Source: Echinicola strongylocentroti (GTDB lineage: Bacteria; Bacteroidota; Bacteroidia; Cytophagales; Cyclobacteriaceae). Taken from it: a stretch of DNA of 64,000 nt. The DNA is taken from NCBI RefSeq assembly GCF_003260975.1, contig NZ_CP030041.1:1-64000 (forward strand), written 5' to 3'. Below the pieces are notes generated by a model. That model had not been told where the DNA came from, ran no database searches, and worked only from the letters and a program-made list of their open reading frames with translations. Shown here one piece after another: positions 18,305 through 28,433 of the stretch (within the stretch, counting starts at the first letter, position 1; each line of letters opens with the position of its first letter). The translations under genes were made by a program, and so were the position numbers.

Positions 18305-18931
18305 TTAGTCTTCTTCTTCCAGCACTTCCAGTATATCAGCCAGTTCATCAAAGTCCTTGAGCCCAGGCTTAATCTCATCACCACCTTTGAGTGCTATTCC
18401 TTTGATGCCAGTTTGGTTGATAATGGTTTCGACAACCCCAGCTTCCAACCCAAAACCCAACAGCAGATCACATTTTCCGGCGATATCCTTGACGAGCTGA
18501 CTTACTTCCTCATTGAATTCCAGGTTATCGGATTCGAGCAAAAGTAGGATATTATTTTCACGATAGGTAGCTGCTTTACCAGCCAAATCTTCCAGTTGGC
18601 CCATTGCTTGGATTTCTTGCTTCAATATCAACTGGTAGGAGGTATTGACCAACATCTGCAAATGAGCTTCTTCGGTAATCTGCACATAGCTGAGCCCCGG
18701 ATATTCTTTCACTGTTTCCAAAATTGAGTCAGGGTGGGTAGACTCAAATTCCCCGACATATTTCAATCCAGACAGCCATTCTGTTAATTCCTTGTACTTT
18801 TCCGCAGACATAAAATCTTTGCTTCCTTCCTCTAGGTTAAACCCCATGAGGTCGACATACATTCCAGCGCAGTAGCGGGCATCACTGAGGTTGTTGACAG
18901 TACTGATTTTTACAAAAGTCTTAAGGGCCAT
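18305..18931 (-). CDS. TrpF-like (beta/alpha)8 protein, catalytic Cys absent
   Basis: 208 aa. The N-terminus VKISTVNNLSDARYCAGMYV followed by DLMGFN lines up with phosphoribosylanthranilate isomerase (VKICGITN..DA....D.LGFN). The conserved Cys of KICG is Ser (S10) here, and the C-terminal phosphate-binding part reads LLLGFGLEAGVVETIINQTG then KGIALKGGDE, only loosely TrpF-like. It is a lone minus-strand gene with no tryptophan genes nearby. The fold assignment is reasonable; the enzymatic activity is doubtful and a different role is likely. Confidence 0.65.
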   Translation of the reverse strand: MALKTFVKISTVNNLSDARYCAGMYVDLMGFNLEEGSKDFMSAEKYKELTEWLSGLKYVGEFESTHPDSILETVKEYPGLSYVQITEEAHLQMLVNTSYQLILKQEIQAMGQLEDLAGKAATYRENNILLLLESDNLEFNEEVSQLVKDIAGKCDLLLGFGLEAGVVETIINQTGIKGIALKGGDEIKPGLKDFDELADILEVLEEED

Positions 18932-19005
18932 TCCTTTTATTGTTTAGCTATTTCAAATTTTCTACGCAAAGGTAAGGATAATTGAGGGCAATTCTAAACC
19001 GGTTT

Positions 19006-19196
19006 TAACCCGGATTATGCATTAGGAATCGTAGTGAGAGCTGAAATTGCCAGAAAATCAGTTAGTTTGGAGGCATTAGCGTAGCACCGCTACGGTTATG
19101 CCGAAAACTAAAGTGAAACGGCTGATTTTGAAGCAGTTTAAGGTCGCAACACCTGTGCGCCGTGGCGTAGATAGGCTAATGCATATTCCGGGTTTA
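19006..19196 (+). repeat. AACCCGG palindromic element, copy B (long form)
   Basis: About 190 bp, bounded by TTAACCCGGATTATGCATTA on the left and CTAATGCATATTCCGGGTTT on the right. The central hairpin is perfect: GGCAT-tag-CGTAGC-acc-GCTACG-gtt-ATGCC. Flanking arms AAAATCAG/CTGATTTT and TTAGTTT/AAACTAA extend the fold. It contains the 18-bp segment around GCGCCGTGGCGTA that is absent from copies A and D. It lies just upstream of the TrpF-like gene, in the 514-bp gap before the next lipoprotein gene. Confidence 0.92.
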
Positions 19197-19415
19197 AGGG
19201 CTTTCGAAAAGAATGCAGTAGTATTGGGTGTCTATTTAACGTTTTTTAGCAGTCCGTTGATAAATTGGTATTTTGTGAAAACAACCAGTAAAACAAGTAG
19301 TGTTTAACCCAAAAACATCATTTTTCACCTGAATAATCACCAAGCCATAGCAGGAGGTGAAAATGGCATTCATCTTTTTTCCATTCAAAACCTACGGTAA
19401 ACTAAAATGAAGTAG

Positions 19416-19423
19416 TATTTTTG
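19416..19423 (+). promoter_or_regulatory. Putative -7 element TATTTTTG
   Basis: TATTTTTG matches the Bacteroidota -7 consensus TAnnTTTG and lies 22 bp upstream of the lipoprotein ATG at 19446. No clear -33 TTG was found at the ideal distance. Upstream, a 9-bp perfect inverted repeat (TTTTCACCT/AGGTGAAAA, 19322-19363) stands in the same gap. Confidence 0.4.
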
Positions 19424-19445
19424 CAATATGGACAAAATGAACTGA

Positions 19446-20123
19446 ATGCGAAAAAATTTACTTTACCTTCTCTTATTGGTGTTTGCAGCATGTGGACAGG
19501 AATCACTTGAACCAGCTGACCTGGGGCTAGATTATATGCCTGTAGAGGCATCAAGGTTTTGGACCTATTCGGTAGATGAAACCGTGTATTTCGGAGAAGG
19601 TGATACTGAATCATCATCGTTCTATTATCGAGATATCATTGCAGATAGCTATATAGGAAAGGAAGGTGAACTCGTCTATCAAGTGACCCGCGAAAAGTCC
19701 TTTGACCAGATTGCTTGGCAGGACCATAGTGTCTATACCCTTCAAATAAAACAACAAGCCTTACTAAAATCCAAAAACAACCTGCTGACTGTCCCCTTGG
19801 TTTTTCCTCCCAAGGAAGATAAGTCATGGGACGGTAATGTCTACAACACCCAAAACGAAGACCTGTACTCAATCATTTCCCTTGGTGCCTACGAAATAGG
19901 AGGAAACACCTACCAATCCACTGTCAAGGTCCTTCAGGAAATGGAAGATGATGAGATCACCGTCAGAGATCATCGCTATGAGATATATGCCAAAGGTGTG
20001 GGAATGGTGGAGCAGTACTTAGAAACGTTAACTTATTGCTCCAGGAACGATTGCCTTGGCGAACAAATAATAGAAAACGGTCGTTTATCTCACTTGAAAC
20101 TGATCAATAATGGACAATATTAG
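19446..20123 (+). CDS. Lipoprotein of unknown function
   Basis: 225 aa with a lipoprotein signal peptide: MRKNLLYLLLLVFAACGQES, where the cleavage Cys is at position 16. The mature part is a soluble, probably beta-rich domain (RFWTYSVDETVYF, SFYYRDIIADSYI, TYQSTVKVLQEME). It resembles envelope lipoproteins that are common in this phylum, but I assign no family. It overlaps the following subtilase gene by 14 bp, so the two are cotranscribed and may work together in the envelope. Confidence 0.75.
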   Translation: MRKNLLYLLLLVFAACGQESLEPADLGLDYMPVEASRFWTYSVDETVYFGEGDTESSSFYYRDIIADSYIGKEGELVYQVTREKSFDQIAWQDHSVYTLQIKQQALLKSKNNLLTVPLVFPPKEDKSWDGNVYNTQNEDLYSIISLGAYEIGGNTYQSTVKVLQEMEDDEITVRDHRYEIYAKGVGMVEQYLETLTYCSRNDCLGEQIIENGRLSHLKLINNGQY

Positions 20124-21762
20124 GAAATTTATCGCTGCTGTCAGCTTAATCATCCTTTCTGCAGCTGCGGTAAAAGGGCAGGACAGGTATGCGATTCATT
20201 ATAAATTCAAGCCTCAAGCTACTTATACCTTGGATGATCCTTCAACCTTCCTGAGCGAAAAAGCCCTAGATCGCCGCGAACGAAACCAAGTAGCATTGGA
20301 CAGTACCGACCTGCCTGTAGCCCAAAAATACATTGACGCCGTTCGGGATATTGTCATCAACATCCAATATAACAGTAAATGGATGAATGCCTCTATAGTG
20401 GTGGCGACAGATGAGCAGATAGCAGCTATAAAACAGCTTTCATTCGTAAAGGAAGACGGAATAGAACTGGTGGCCAAAGGGTTCTATACCGATAACAAGA
20501 CACCTGGTACAAATATCCTTAACTATCCCGTCAACATCCGAATTCTTTCCAAAACCAAGGATGAGGAGGATTATGCCTTTCAGAACAATTTGTTGGGAAT
20601 GCCGGATATGCATGCTGAAGGGCTTACCGGCAAGGGGGTTACCATTGCAGTTTTTGACGGAGGATTCTTGAACACCGATAAGATCGAGGGAATGAAGCAC
20701 CTCTTTGACAATAACCAAATCATAGCCACGAGGGACTTTGTGACCCCTTGGTCCGAAAATGTTTTCCGAACAGAAACTCACGGGACTGCGGCATTGTCCC
20801 TGATCGCTGCCAATGATGTCAACACCTTGGTCGCAGGGGCGTACGATGCCAATTATGTATTATGCATCACCGAAGACGTGGCCTCTGAATACAGAATTGA
20901 AGAATACAATTGGGTAAGAGCTGCCGAATACGCTGATAGCCTAGGGGTGGACATTATCAACAGTTCATTGGGATATGTGAGCTTTACTGATCCTTCCATG
21001 AATTATGAAAAATCCGACCTCGACGGTAAAACAGCCGTCATTACCCAAGGTGCTTTTATGGCTGGAGAAAGAGGCATTCTTGTGGTCAATAGTGCTGGCA
21101 ACGAGGGAAGTAATACAGCAACGACCATTTCGGCACCTGCCGACGCAGAGGGAATCTTGGCAGTGGGAGCAGTGAGCAAGGACCTCACCAAGTCCAGTTT
21201 TAGCTCCGTAGGCCCTACTGCTGATGGACGCATCAAACCTGATGTGGTGGCTTTGGGAAGGGGGGTCCGTTTATGGCAAGGCAGTAACTCCACCAGTACC
21301 GCCAGTGGCACTTCTTTTTCAGCACCTCAAATAGCCGCTCTCGCAGCTGGCTTATGGCAAGGTAGGCCTGAGTGGACCAAAGACCAACTTATTCATTACA
21401 TCCTCCAAAGCAGTAGCCAGCACAAAGATCCTGACGATCAGTTAGGGTATGGCATTCCGGATTTTGAGTTGGCCTATTATGGAGAAATATTGGATGTCGT
21501 GGGACAACCGGAAAACACCACTACTAAGATCTATCCGAACCCGTCGGATGGAACAGAACTTTTTATCCAATTTGGCAATAAAAAGGAATGTGATTTTACG
21601 TTGATCAACAAGAATGGACAAATCATCAATCAAAATACCTTGACACGAACTTCTAATGAAGAACCCTATGAGTTGGAAATTAACGCCGTTCACAGTGGCC
21701 TATATGTCGTGCAGCTGCAAGAAGGAGTTAATCTAGAGCGTCATAAGGTAATTATTCAGTAA
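20110..21762 (+). CDS. Secreted S8 subtilisin-like protease with T9SS sorting tail
   Basis: 550 aa with an N-terminal signal (FIAAVSLIILSAAAVKGQD). The catalytic triad is visible: D183 in VAVFDGG-type context (IAVFDGGFLN), H224 in ETHGTAALS, and S402 in SGTSFSAPQIAAL. The oxyanion Asn lies in VNSAGNEGS. The last ~75 residues (KIYPNPSDGTELFIQF ... GLYVVQLQEG) form a type IX secretion C-terminal domain of the 'Por tail' type, so the protein is probably exported by T9SS and may be cell-attached. It is cotranscribed with the upstream lipoprotein gene. Confidence 0.93.
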   Translation: MDNIRKFIAAVSLIILSAAAVKGQDRYAIHYKFKPQATYTLDDPSTFLSEKALDRRERNQVALDSTDLPVAQKYIDAVRDIVINIQYNSKWMNASIVVATDEQIAAIKQLSFVKEDGIELVAKGFYTDNKTPGTNILNYPVNIRILSKTKDEEDYAFQNNLLGMPDMHAEGLTGKGVTIAVFDGGFLNTDKIEGMKHLFDNNQIIATRDFVTPWSENVFRTETHGTAALSLIAANDVNTLVAGAYDANYVLCITEDVASEYRIEEYNWVRAAEYADSLGVDIINSSLGYVSFTDPSMNYEKSDLDGKTAVITQGAFMAGERGILVVNSAGNEGSNTATTISAPADAEGILAVGAVSKDLTKSSFSSVGPTADGRIKPDVVALGRGVRLWQGSNSTSTASGTSFSAPQIAALAAGLWQGRPEWTKDQLIHYILQSSSQHKDPDDQLGYGIPDFELAYYGEILDVVGQPENTTTKIYPNPSDGTELFIQFGNKKECDFTLINKNGQIINQNTLTRTSNEEPYELEINAVHSGLYVVQLQEGVNLERHKVIIQ

Positions 21763-21846
21763 AAGGCGTCAGGAAAGGGAGCAGTTTTCTGGATTTTTTT
21801 TACTTAATTTATGCTTCATTTACAATAGTAACAACTTAATTGAAGT

Positions 21847-22497
21847 ATGCATATTCAAGTAGCCCCGTCGGTGCTGGCCTCGGATTTTGGCAACCTCCAG
21901 GCAGCAATAGAGATGATCAATGATTCGGAAGCAGATAGTATCCATATAGACATCATGGATGGTGTGTTTGTACCGAATATATCCTTTGGATTTCCTGTAC
22001 TGGAAGCCATCAAGAAACACGCCCAGAAACCATTGGATGTCCATCTCATGATCGTCAATCCTGACCACTACCTAAGTGCCTTTAAAGAAGCCGGCGCTGA
22101 AACCATCACTGTTCATATGGAGGCCTGTCCGCATTTACACCGAACGATCCAGGCCATTCATGAATTAGGCTGCAAAGCAGGAGTAGCCATCAATCCCCAC
22201 ACGAATGTAGAACTGTTAAGGGATGTCATTCGAGATTTGGACCAAGTGATTATCATGTCAGTAAACCCTGGTTTTGGTGGTCAGAAATTTATCGAACATA
22301 CTTATGAAAAAGTGAGGAACCTAAAAGCGATCATTACCTCATCAGGATCCGAGGCGCTTATAGAAATCGATGGGGGAGTGAACTTGGACAATGCCTACAA
22401 GCTTATCGATGCAGGGGCGGATATCCTGGTAGCGGGGAGTTTTGTGTTTAACGCCGAAGATCCAGCAGCGACCATCTCACAGCTGAAAGAACACTAA
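21847..22497 (+). CDS. rpe: Ribulose-phosphate 3-epimerase
   Basis: 216 aa, normal length. Family motifs are VAPSVLASDFGNL, SIHIDIMDGVFVPNISFG with the metal/catalytic Asp, DVHLMIVNPDHY, SVNPGFGGQKFI and IDGGVNLDNA. It interconverts ribulose-5-P and xylulose-5-P in the pentose phosphate pathway. It is preceded by an 84-bp AT-rich gap and stands alone. Confidence 0.96.
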   Translation: MHIQVAPSVLASDFGNLQAAIEMINDSEADSIHIDIMDGVFVPNISFGFPVLEAIKKHAQKPLDVHLMIVNPDHYLSAFKEAGAETITVHMEACPHLHRTIQAIHELGCKAGVAINPHTNVELLRDVIRDLDQVIIMSVNPGFGGQKFIEHTYEKVRNLKAIITSSGSEALIEIDGGVNLDNAYKLIDAGADILVAGSFVFNAEDPAATISQLKEH

Positions 22498-22655
22498 AAT
22501 AGTTAGGTGGTTACCACTAGATTATTCCCTTAATAAAATGTTTTTAGGTGAAAATTTTAAGGTTTTTTTAGAAAATTTTCTTGCTTAATTACGGGTAATC
22601 CCTTTTATTGGAATTTAGTTTATTTTAAGAATATTCACTAAAAAGATTAAGAAAG

Positions 22656-23153
22656 ATGAAGCGTTTATTTGGATGGGCATTATTGATGATGTGTTTAATG
22701 AGTGTAGGTGCTCAGGCTCAGCAAGAAAACACCGAAGCCGAGGCAGTTACCGATGAAGAAATTGAAAAATTTGCCAGCATGAAGGACTCCGTAAACCATT
22801 TTATGGAAGTAAAGCAGGCAGAACTGGAAAGTATGATCAAAGACAATGAGATCTTTGACGTAGCGAGGTACAATGAAATCAAGGAAGCATGGGGCGATGA
22901 TGCCAAGTTAGCAGAAATCAATATTACAGATGAAGAAAAAGCGGAGTATGCAAAAATACTAGAAACCAAAAACTCGCTTTCGGACGTGATCAAGGAAAGA
23001 ATGATCGCACTGATCAAAGATGATGAGGTATTGGGTGCAGCGACTTACAACAAGGTCAATGCTGCCATGAAAACTGATCCTGAAGTAAAAGCAAAAGTAG
23101 ATGAATTAATCGCTGAAAAAGCAAGTGCCAGAACTCCTGAAGAGGAAGAATAA
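22656..23153 (+). CDS. Secreted acidic protein, DUF4168-like
   Basis: 165 aa with a signal peptide (MKRLFGWALLMMCLMSVGAQ, cut before QQEN). The mature part is acidic and helical, with two similar halves: DEEIEKFASMKDSVNHFMEV...DNEIFDVARYNEI and DEEKAEYAKILETKNSLSDV...DDEVLGAATYNKV. This internal duplication is visible by eye. It resembles DUF4168-type periplasmic proteins; the assignment is tentative and the function unknown. A clear rho-independent terminator follows. Confidence 0.7.
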   Translation: MKRLFGWALLMMCLMSVGAQAQQENTEAEAVTDEEIEKFASMKDSVNHFMEVKQAELESMIKDNEIFDVARYNEIKEAWGDDAKLAEINITDEEKAEYAKILETKNSLSDVIKERMIALIKDDEVLGAATYNKVNAAMKTDPEVKAKVDELIAEKASARTPEEEE

Positions 23154-23187
23154 GGTACCAAATTTTAATTTCAGCATTTGATATTGG

Positions 23188-23219
23188 AAAGCTCTGTGTT
23201 TCGACACGGAGCTTTTTTT
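23188..23219 (+). terminator. Rho-independent terminator
   Basis: The stem AAAGCTCTGTGT/ACACGGAGCTTT (one G-U pair) with a TTCG tetraloop is followed by a T-run. It lies 35 bp after the DUF4168-like gene. Confidence 0.9.
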
Positions 23220-23318
23220 GTGTAAAACAATAATTTCATGTAGATACAGGTAAATATTACCTAAATTAGCTAGTCAAAATTCACCTATATACAATAAATC
23301 AAGACTAGTATAATCAAC

Positions 23319-24368
23319 ATGTATCCCAATATCATGACATTATTACGTGCTCTCCAGTACTACCAACCAACATCAAGGAGGCCACTTATCGTTTATTTTA
23401 CCTTAATGTTGTTTTGTTTATCCATCAATACTCTTCATGCCCAAGAGGAAGATATTTTTGGTATAGATACCAAAGCCAGACCTGACAAAACCAGGCGCAG
23501 CGAAAGTGGAGTAGGGAATATCACAAGAGGAATCATCAGTAAGATCAGCCTGGAGCTAGGTGGTGGGTATGGCATGCATTACAATAGCATGGATTTTTCA
23601 AGTAACACGCCCGAAAATTATCCCATTTCCCCACTAAACATTGATGGTAATTCTGCCACCATTGGAGCTGGTGAAAGTGAGGCCTTCGATTCAAAAAGTA
23701 GTGCTATCCCCTTTGATGCCGGGGTGAGGATAGACCTTTTCGGTATTTTCACCATTGGAGGAGGTTATGGAAGGGAGTTTGGTAAAATGTCCATGATGGA
23801 AAGCGACCACTACCAGTTTACATTTTCTGGAGAGAAGTATGTTTTTGACAAACTATACGGCACACTCGGACTGGTGTTATATGATGCCAAAAGACGCCGT
23901 GCATTTCTCAACTGGAAATACAGAAAATACAGCGGTAACAACCACTATATGCAAGCGGAGCAGAAACTAAGAATGCAGCAAAACTATCCTTGGAGCTTTA
24001 TTTTGGAAGGAGAGTATGGATCTGTCACTGTACAAGAGAGCTTCGATGATGCCTTGACTGCCACCGAACCATATTATGCCCTTGGCCTCAGAATAGAAAG
24101 GGAGTTTTCGGAGTACACCAAAATATTCTTAAAACCAAATGCCTCGTTTCGTAAGTTCAATTACCAAATCCCAGGATTGGAAGAAAGCCAACTACTAGAG
24201 CAAAATCTATTTACCGTCAATCTGGGTGTGGCACTTAGACTTCCTGGTACCAAGCGGTGCAAAATACGAGCTTGTGGTGTGAAAATGAAACACTTACATA
24301 ACGGGGTGGAATACCGAGGGAGTTCCATTTGGCGTATGCAAAACCGAAAGGTAGGCCAATGGTATTAA
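23319..24368 (+). CDS. Putative outer-membrane beta-barrel protein
   Basis: 349 aa. A hydrophobic signal (PLIVYFTLMLFCLSINTLHA) is preceded by about 20 polar residues, so the true start may be one of the later Met codons (for example the sixth residue). The mature part has alternating aromatic strands typical of barrels (KISLELGGGYGMHYNSM, FGIFTIGGGYGREFGK, FILEGEYGSVTV, FTVNLGVALRLPG). The family is not recognised. It lies 94 bp upstream of gyrA with no clear terminator between. Confidence 0.65.
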   Translation: MYPNIMTLLRALQYYQPTSRRPLIVYFTLMLFCLSINTLHAQEEDIFGIDTKARPDKTRRSESGVGNITRGIISKISLELGGGYGMHYNSMDFSSNTPENYPISPLNIDGNSATIGAGESEAFDSKSSAIPFDAGVRIDLFGIFTIGGGYGREFGKMSMMESDHYQFTFSGEKYVFDKLYGTLGLVLYDAKRRRAFLNWKYRKYSGNNHYMQAEQKLRMQQNYPWSFILEGEYGSVTVQESFDDALTATEPYYALGLRIEREFSEYTKIFLKPNASFRKFNYQIPGLEESQLLEQNLFTVNLGVALRLPGTKRCKIRACGVKMKHLHNGVEYRGSSIWRMQNRKVGQWY

Positions 24369-24462
24369 AAAGCTGGTAGAAAACGGTTTTCAATGCAAAA
24401 ATAGTGTTTTAAAACCTTATTCTTTTTATTATCTTGCAACCTTATATTGAGATATTCAACAT

Positions 24463-26991
24463 ATGGCCCAAGGAGAAAACGAGAACATTATACCGATTAA
24501 CATTGAGGAAGAGATGCGTGGAGCTTACATCGATTATTCGATGTCGGTTATTGTTTCCAGAGCACTTCCAGATGTGAGAGATGGCATGAAGCCAGTTCAC
24601 CGCAGAATTCTTTTTGGAATGCAGGAACTGGGGGTACTTCATAATAAGCCTTATAAAAAATCAGCGAGGATTGTCGGGGAAGTATTAGGTAAGTACCACC
24701 CCCATGGAGATAGTGCAGTGTACGAAACCATGGTACGAATGGCACAAGCATGGTCGTTAAGGTACCCATTGGTGGATCCCCAAGGAAACTTCGGCTCTAT
24801 CGACGGGGACAATGCTGCCGCCATGCGTTATACCGAAGCGAGGCTAAAAAGAATAGCAGAAGAACTACTGATTGACATTAACAAAGAAACAGTAGATTTC
24901 CAGCTGAACTTTGACGATTCCCTCAAAGAACCAGTGGTGCTTCCTGCCAAAATCCCAGCGTTATTGCTGAACGGAGCATCTGGGATCGCAGTAGGTATGG
25001 CTACCAACATGGCTCCCCACCAGTTGGGTGAGGTCATTGACGGTACAATAGCCTATATCGAAAACAACGAAATTACCATTGAAGAGTTGATGAAACACGT
25101 CATTGCACCTGATTTTCCTACCGGGGGGATCATTTATGGGTACAATGGTGTCAAGTCAGCTTACGAAACCGGGCGTGGCAGAGTGGTCATGCGTGGCAAA
25201 GCCACTATAGAGACGAAGGATTCGGGAAGAGAGATGATCATCATCAACGAAATCCCTTACTTGGTCAATAAGGCTAGCATGATCGAAAAAACGGCCCAAT
25301 TGATCCAAGAGAAGAAACTTGAGGGGATATCTGCCATTCGGGATGAATCTGATCGTAGGGGAATGCGAATCGTCTACGAACTCAAGCGCGATGCTATCCC
25401 CAATGTCGTCCTCAACAACCTTTATAAACAAACACAGCTACAGACTTCCTTTAGTATCAACAACGTAGCACTGGTAAAAGGACGTCCCTATACGCTCAAC
25501 CTAAAAGAGCTCATAGTCCACTATGTGAACCACCGCCATGAGGTGGTGACCAGAAGGACCGAATATGAGCTGAAAGAGGCAGAAAAGCGTGCACACATTC
25601 TTCAAGGATACCTGATCGCCCTGGATAACCTTGATGAAGTGATCAGCCTGATCAGAAATTCCAGAGATCCGGAGGCAGCACGTACAGGGTTAATGGAGAA
25701 GTTTGAACTGACTGAGATTCAAGCAAGAGCCATACTGGACATGAGGCTTCACCGTCTCACTGGAATGGAGCGTGAAAAGATCCAAAAAGAGTATGACGAA
25801 CTCATGATCCTTATCGAGGACTTGAAAGATATCCTTGCCAAGGAGGAAAGAAGGATGGAGATCATAAAAACGGAGCTTGCAGAGATCAAGGAGAAGTATA
25901 ATGATGAGCGAAGGACCACTATAGAGCATAATGCCGAGGACTTCAGCTATGAAGATATGATCCCTAATGAGGAAGTGATCATAACGGTGTCACATCAAGG
26001 TTATGTAAAAAGAACAGCACTTAAAGAATACAGGACCCAAGGAAGAGGAGGAGTAGGATCCCGTGGTGTAAGAACAAAAGACGATGATTATACAGAGTAC
26101 ATCTTCTCCGCCTCTACCCACAATTACCTATTGATCTTCACGGACAAGGGCAAACTCTTCTGGCTGAAAACCTATGCCATTCCAGAAGGCAGTAAAACTT
26201 CCAAAGGTCGACCTATCCAGAACCTGATCAATATCGAAAGTGACGATAAGATCAGGTCTATCATTCAGGTTACCGATCTCAGCGATGAAGATTATATCCA
26301 GAATAACTTCTTGGTAATGACCACCAAAAACGGCGTCATTAAGAAGACCACTCTGGAGCAATATTCTAGGCCTCGGTCAAATGGCATCATAGCCCTAAAC
26401 ATCAGGGAGGATGATCAGCTGCTGAATGTGGAGCTTACTCATGGAGATTCCCACATTATCATTGCCGCCAAATCAGGTAGAGCCATTCACTTCCATGAAT
26501 CGGCTGTCAGGCCAATGGGCAGGACAGCCACTGGAGTGAAAGCCATCACTTTAAGTGACGAAAAAGACGAGGTTGTTGGCATGGTTTGTGTGAATAGAGA
26601 AGAGGCTACTTTGTTGGTAGTTTCTGAAAAAGGATACGGCAAACGTAGTGCTGTTGAAGAATACCGGATCACCAATAGGGGAGGAAAAGGCGTAAAAGCC
26701 ATGAATATCACCGAAAAAACCGGTAGCTTGGTGGCCATTAAATCTGTCATCGATTCTGATGACCTCATGATCATCAATAAATCAGGAATTATCATCCGAA
26801 CACCAGTTGATGCATTAAGAATCATGGGACGTGCCACCCAAGGAGTCAGGCTCATTAAGCTGAATGAAACCGACGAAATATCTTCTGTGGCCAAGGTAGA
26901 AAAGGTAGAAGAAGAGATCGAGGAAATTCAGGATCAAACAGACGAAAATCAAAACGAATCAAACGATAGCGAAAAACCAAAAGAGGAATAA
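24463..26991 (+). CDS. gyrA: DNA gyrase subunit A
   Basis: 842 aa. The active-site Tyr is Y123 in [10 protein letters not shown]. The quinolone region reads [17 protein letters not shown], with Ser at 84 and Glu at 88 where E. coli has Asp87. The C-terminal domain starts after the coiled-coil with a GyrA-box-like QGRGGVG, which identifies it as GyrA rather than ParC. The tail is Glu/Asn-rich ([20 protein letters not shown]). It introduces negative supercoils together with GyrB, which is not in the window. A 10-bp gap leads to the next gene. Confidence 0.97.
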   Translation: MAQGENENIIPINIEEEMRGAYIDYSMSVIVSRALPDVRDGMKPVHRRILFGMQELGVLHNKPYKKSARIVGEVLGKYHPHGDSAVYETMVRMAQAWSLRYPLVDPQGNFGSIDGDNAAAMRYTEARLKRIAEELLIDINKETVDFQLNFDDSLKEPVVLPAKIPALLLNGASGIAVGMATNMAPHQLGEVIDGTIAYIENNEITIEELMKHVIAPDFPTGGIIYGYNGVKSAYETGRGRVVMRGKATIETKDSGREMIIINEIPYLVNKASMIEKTAQLIQEKKLEGISAIRDESDRRGMRIVYELKRDAIPNVVLNNLYKQTQLQTSFSINNVALVKGRPYTLNLKELIVHYVNHRHEVVTRRTEYELKEAEKRAHILQGYLIALDNLDEVISLIRNSRDPEAARTGLMEKFELTEIQARAILDMRLHRLTGMEREKIQKEYDELMILIEDLKDILAKEERRMEIIKTELAEIKEKYNDERRTTIEHNAEDFSYEDMIPNEEVIITVSHQGYVKRTALKEYRTQGRGGVGSRGVRTKDDDYTEYIFSASTHNYLLIFTDKGKLFWLKTYAIPEGSKTSKGRPIQNLINIESDDKIRSIIQVTDLSDEDYIQNNFLVMTTKNGVIKKTTLEQYSRPRSNGIIALNIREDDQLLNVELTHGDSHIIIAAKSGRAIHFHESAVRPMGRTATGVKAITLSDEKDEVVGMVCVNREEATLLVVSEKGYGKRSAVEEYRITNRGGKGVKAMNITEKTGSLVAIKSVIDSDDLMIINKSGIIIRTPVDALRIMGRATQGVRLIKLNETDEISSVAKVEKVEEEIEEIQDQTDENQNESNDSEKPKEE

Positions 26992-27001
26992 TTAAACAAA
27001 A

Positions 27002-28219
27002 ATGAAGAAATTAATTTTATCATTGGCTTTGGTCGGTGTGGCTTCAACAGTTGCCTTTGGCCAAAAAAAGGTTGTTAGATCAGCTGAGAAGAACCTGAGA
27101 AAGGGAAATATTTCAGAGGCATTAACTGACATTGAAGCAGCGACGCAGGATCCAGAAACTGGTGCTGACCCAGAAACGTTTTTAATCAAAGGTAAAATTC
27201 TTACCATCCAATTTGGAGCCGATTCCTCCAATACTGAGGCTACAGTGGACAAAGGAAGAAGTGCCCTTGACGCTTTCAGAAAATCCTTGGAGATGGATGG
27301 AAATGATTCTACCAGTAAAATCGGTAAGGAAATTTATAAAGAAGTAGTTCCTGGTATTCCTGAAAACCTTCAGGGCGAAGGAATCTTCAAACTGAAAACT
27401 GCTTCAGTGGATAAAGCTATCAGTAAATATGAAAAAGAAGATAATGCAATGGCATCCAAGTTCTTTGCTATTGCTGCTGATATCGATCCTAAAGATACTT
27501 CCATTGTGTTCAATGCAGGATATACTGCTAATATGGCAGAAGATTATGATGCAGCCAAGAAGTACCTGACCATGTTACTGGACGTGCCAGAGTATAATAA
27601 ATTAAATGCCTACTACTTCCTCATCCAAATCGCCAACCAGCAGGAGGATGATCAAGAAGAAGCTTACCGTCTGGTAAAAGAAGCACGTGAAGAATATCCT
27701 AACGATAAAGGTCTTTCTGAGTTTGAAATTCAGCTGTTGCTACAGTTGGAGAAAATGGACGAGGCCATGGCATCCATTAAGCAATCACTGGAAGAAGATC
27801 CAAATAATGCGCCTATCCGTTTAAGGTATGGTTACCTTAAAGAACAATCTGGTGACCTTGATGGTGCGCTGGAAGAATATTTGAAAACAGTAGAGATAGA
27901 TCCTGATTTCTTCGAAGGTAATTACTATGCAGGCGCAGTTTATATAGACCAAGCCAGAGAAGTAATCAACGAAGTGAATAACCTTCCTGATGATGAGTGG
28001 GAAGCAAAATCAGACAGTATGCTTGCAGAGGCGGATGATCTGTATAAAGAAGCGATGCCGCTTTTCGAGAAGGCACATGAACTTAAGCCTGAAAATACAG
28101 AAATCATGCAAATTCTTTTTCAGATCCATACCCGTCTGAAAAATGAAGATAAAGCTGCTGAATACGATAAGAAACTCCAAGAACTTCTAGGCCCTAACTG
28201 GCTAGAAGGGGGGAATTAA
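27002..28219 (+). CDS. Periplasmic/exported TPR protein
   Basis: 405 aa with a signal peptide (MKKLILSLALVGVASTVAFG). The rest contains TPR repeats (MASKFFAIAADIDPKDTSIV, LRYGYLKEQSGDLDGALEEY, YKEAMPLFEKAHELKPENTE). It follows gyrA by 10 bp, so it may be read through from gyrA, and it ends before a strong terminator. Its partner proteins are unknown. Confidence 0.8.
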   Translation: MKKLILSLALVGVASTVAFGQKKVVRSAEKNLRKGNISEALTDIEAATQDPETGADPETFLIKGKILTIQFGADSSNTEATVDKGRSALDAFRKSLEMDGNDSTSKIGKEIYKEVVPGIPENLQGEGIFKLKTASVDKAISKYEKEDNAMASKFFAIAADIDPKDTSIVFNAGYTANMAEDYDAAKKYLTMLLDVPEYNKLNAYYFLIQIANQQEDDQEEAYRLVKEAREEYPNDKGLSEFEIQLLLQLEKMDEAMASIKQSLEEDPNNAPIRLRYGYLKEQSGDLDGALEEYLKTVEIDPDFFEGNYYAGAVYIDQAREVINEVNNLPDDEWEAKSDSMLAEADDLYKEAMPLFEKAHELKPENTEIMQILFQIHTRLKNEDKAAEYDKKLQELLGPNWLEGGN

Positions 28220-28242
28220 TTATAACATTTCTCTTTAAGAAA

Positions 28243-28274
28243 AGGTTGTCAATTAACATTGGCAACCTTTTTTT
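28243..28274 (+). terminator. Rho-independent terminator after gyrA-TPR unit
   Basis: The 10-bp stem AGGTTGTCAA/TTGGCAACCT (one G-U pair) with a 6-base loop is followed by seven T. It ends the gyrA-TPR transcript. Confidence 0.92.
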
Positions 28275-28433
28275 ATGCAGTTTTGCTGTTCTGGATTTGT
28301 AATGAATCAAGCGGAAAAGCTGGGGGCTGATGGAACGCTGATGACGCAGATGATTGTGATTTGAGCTGATTTTTTGCTTAAATTGAAAAAGACAAGTAGC
28401 ATAAAAAAGCCCTGGGCGTAACATCCTTAGCCT

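Noticed and set aside
19098..19307. Open frame of 69 codons beginning MPKTKVKRLILKQ, with a similar frame on the minus strand at 50929-51231
   Set aside because: Both begin within the AACCCGG element (copies B and E) and share only the element-encoded part, then diverge into unrelated flanking sequence. This is a by-product of the repeat, not a gene.
19363..19410. Fifteen-codon frame behind AGGAGGTGAAA, which looks like a strong Shine-Dalgarno
   Set aside because: The AGGTGAAAA is one arm of a 9-bp inverted repeat with TTTTCACCT (19322-19330), Shine-Dalgarno use is weak in Bacteroidota, and the peptide has no protein-like features.
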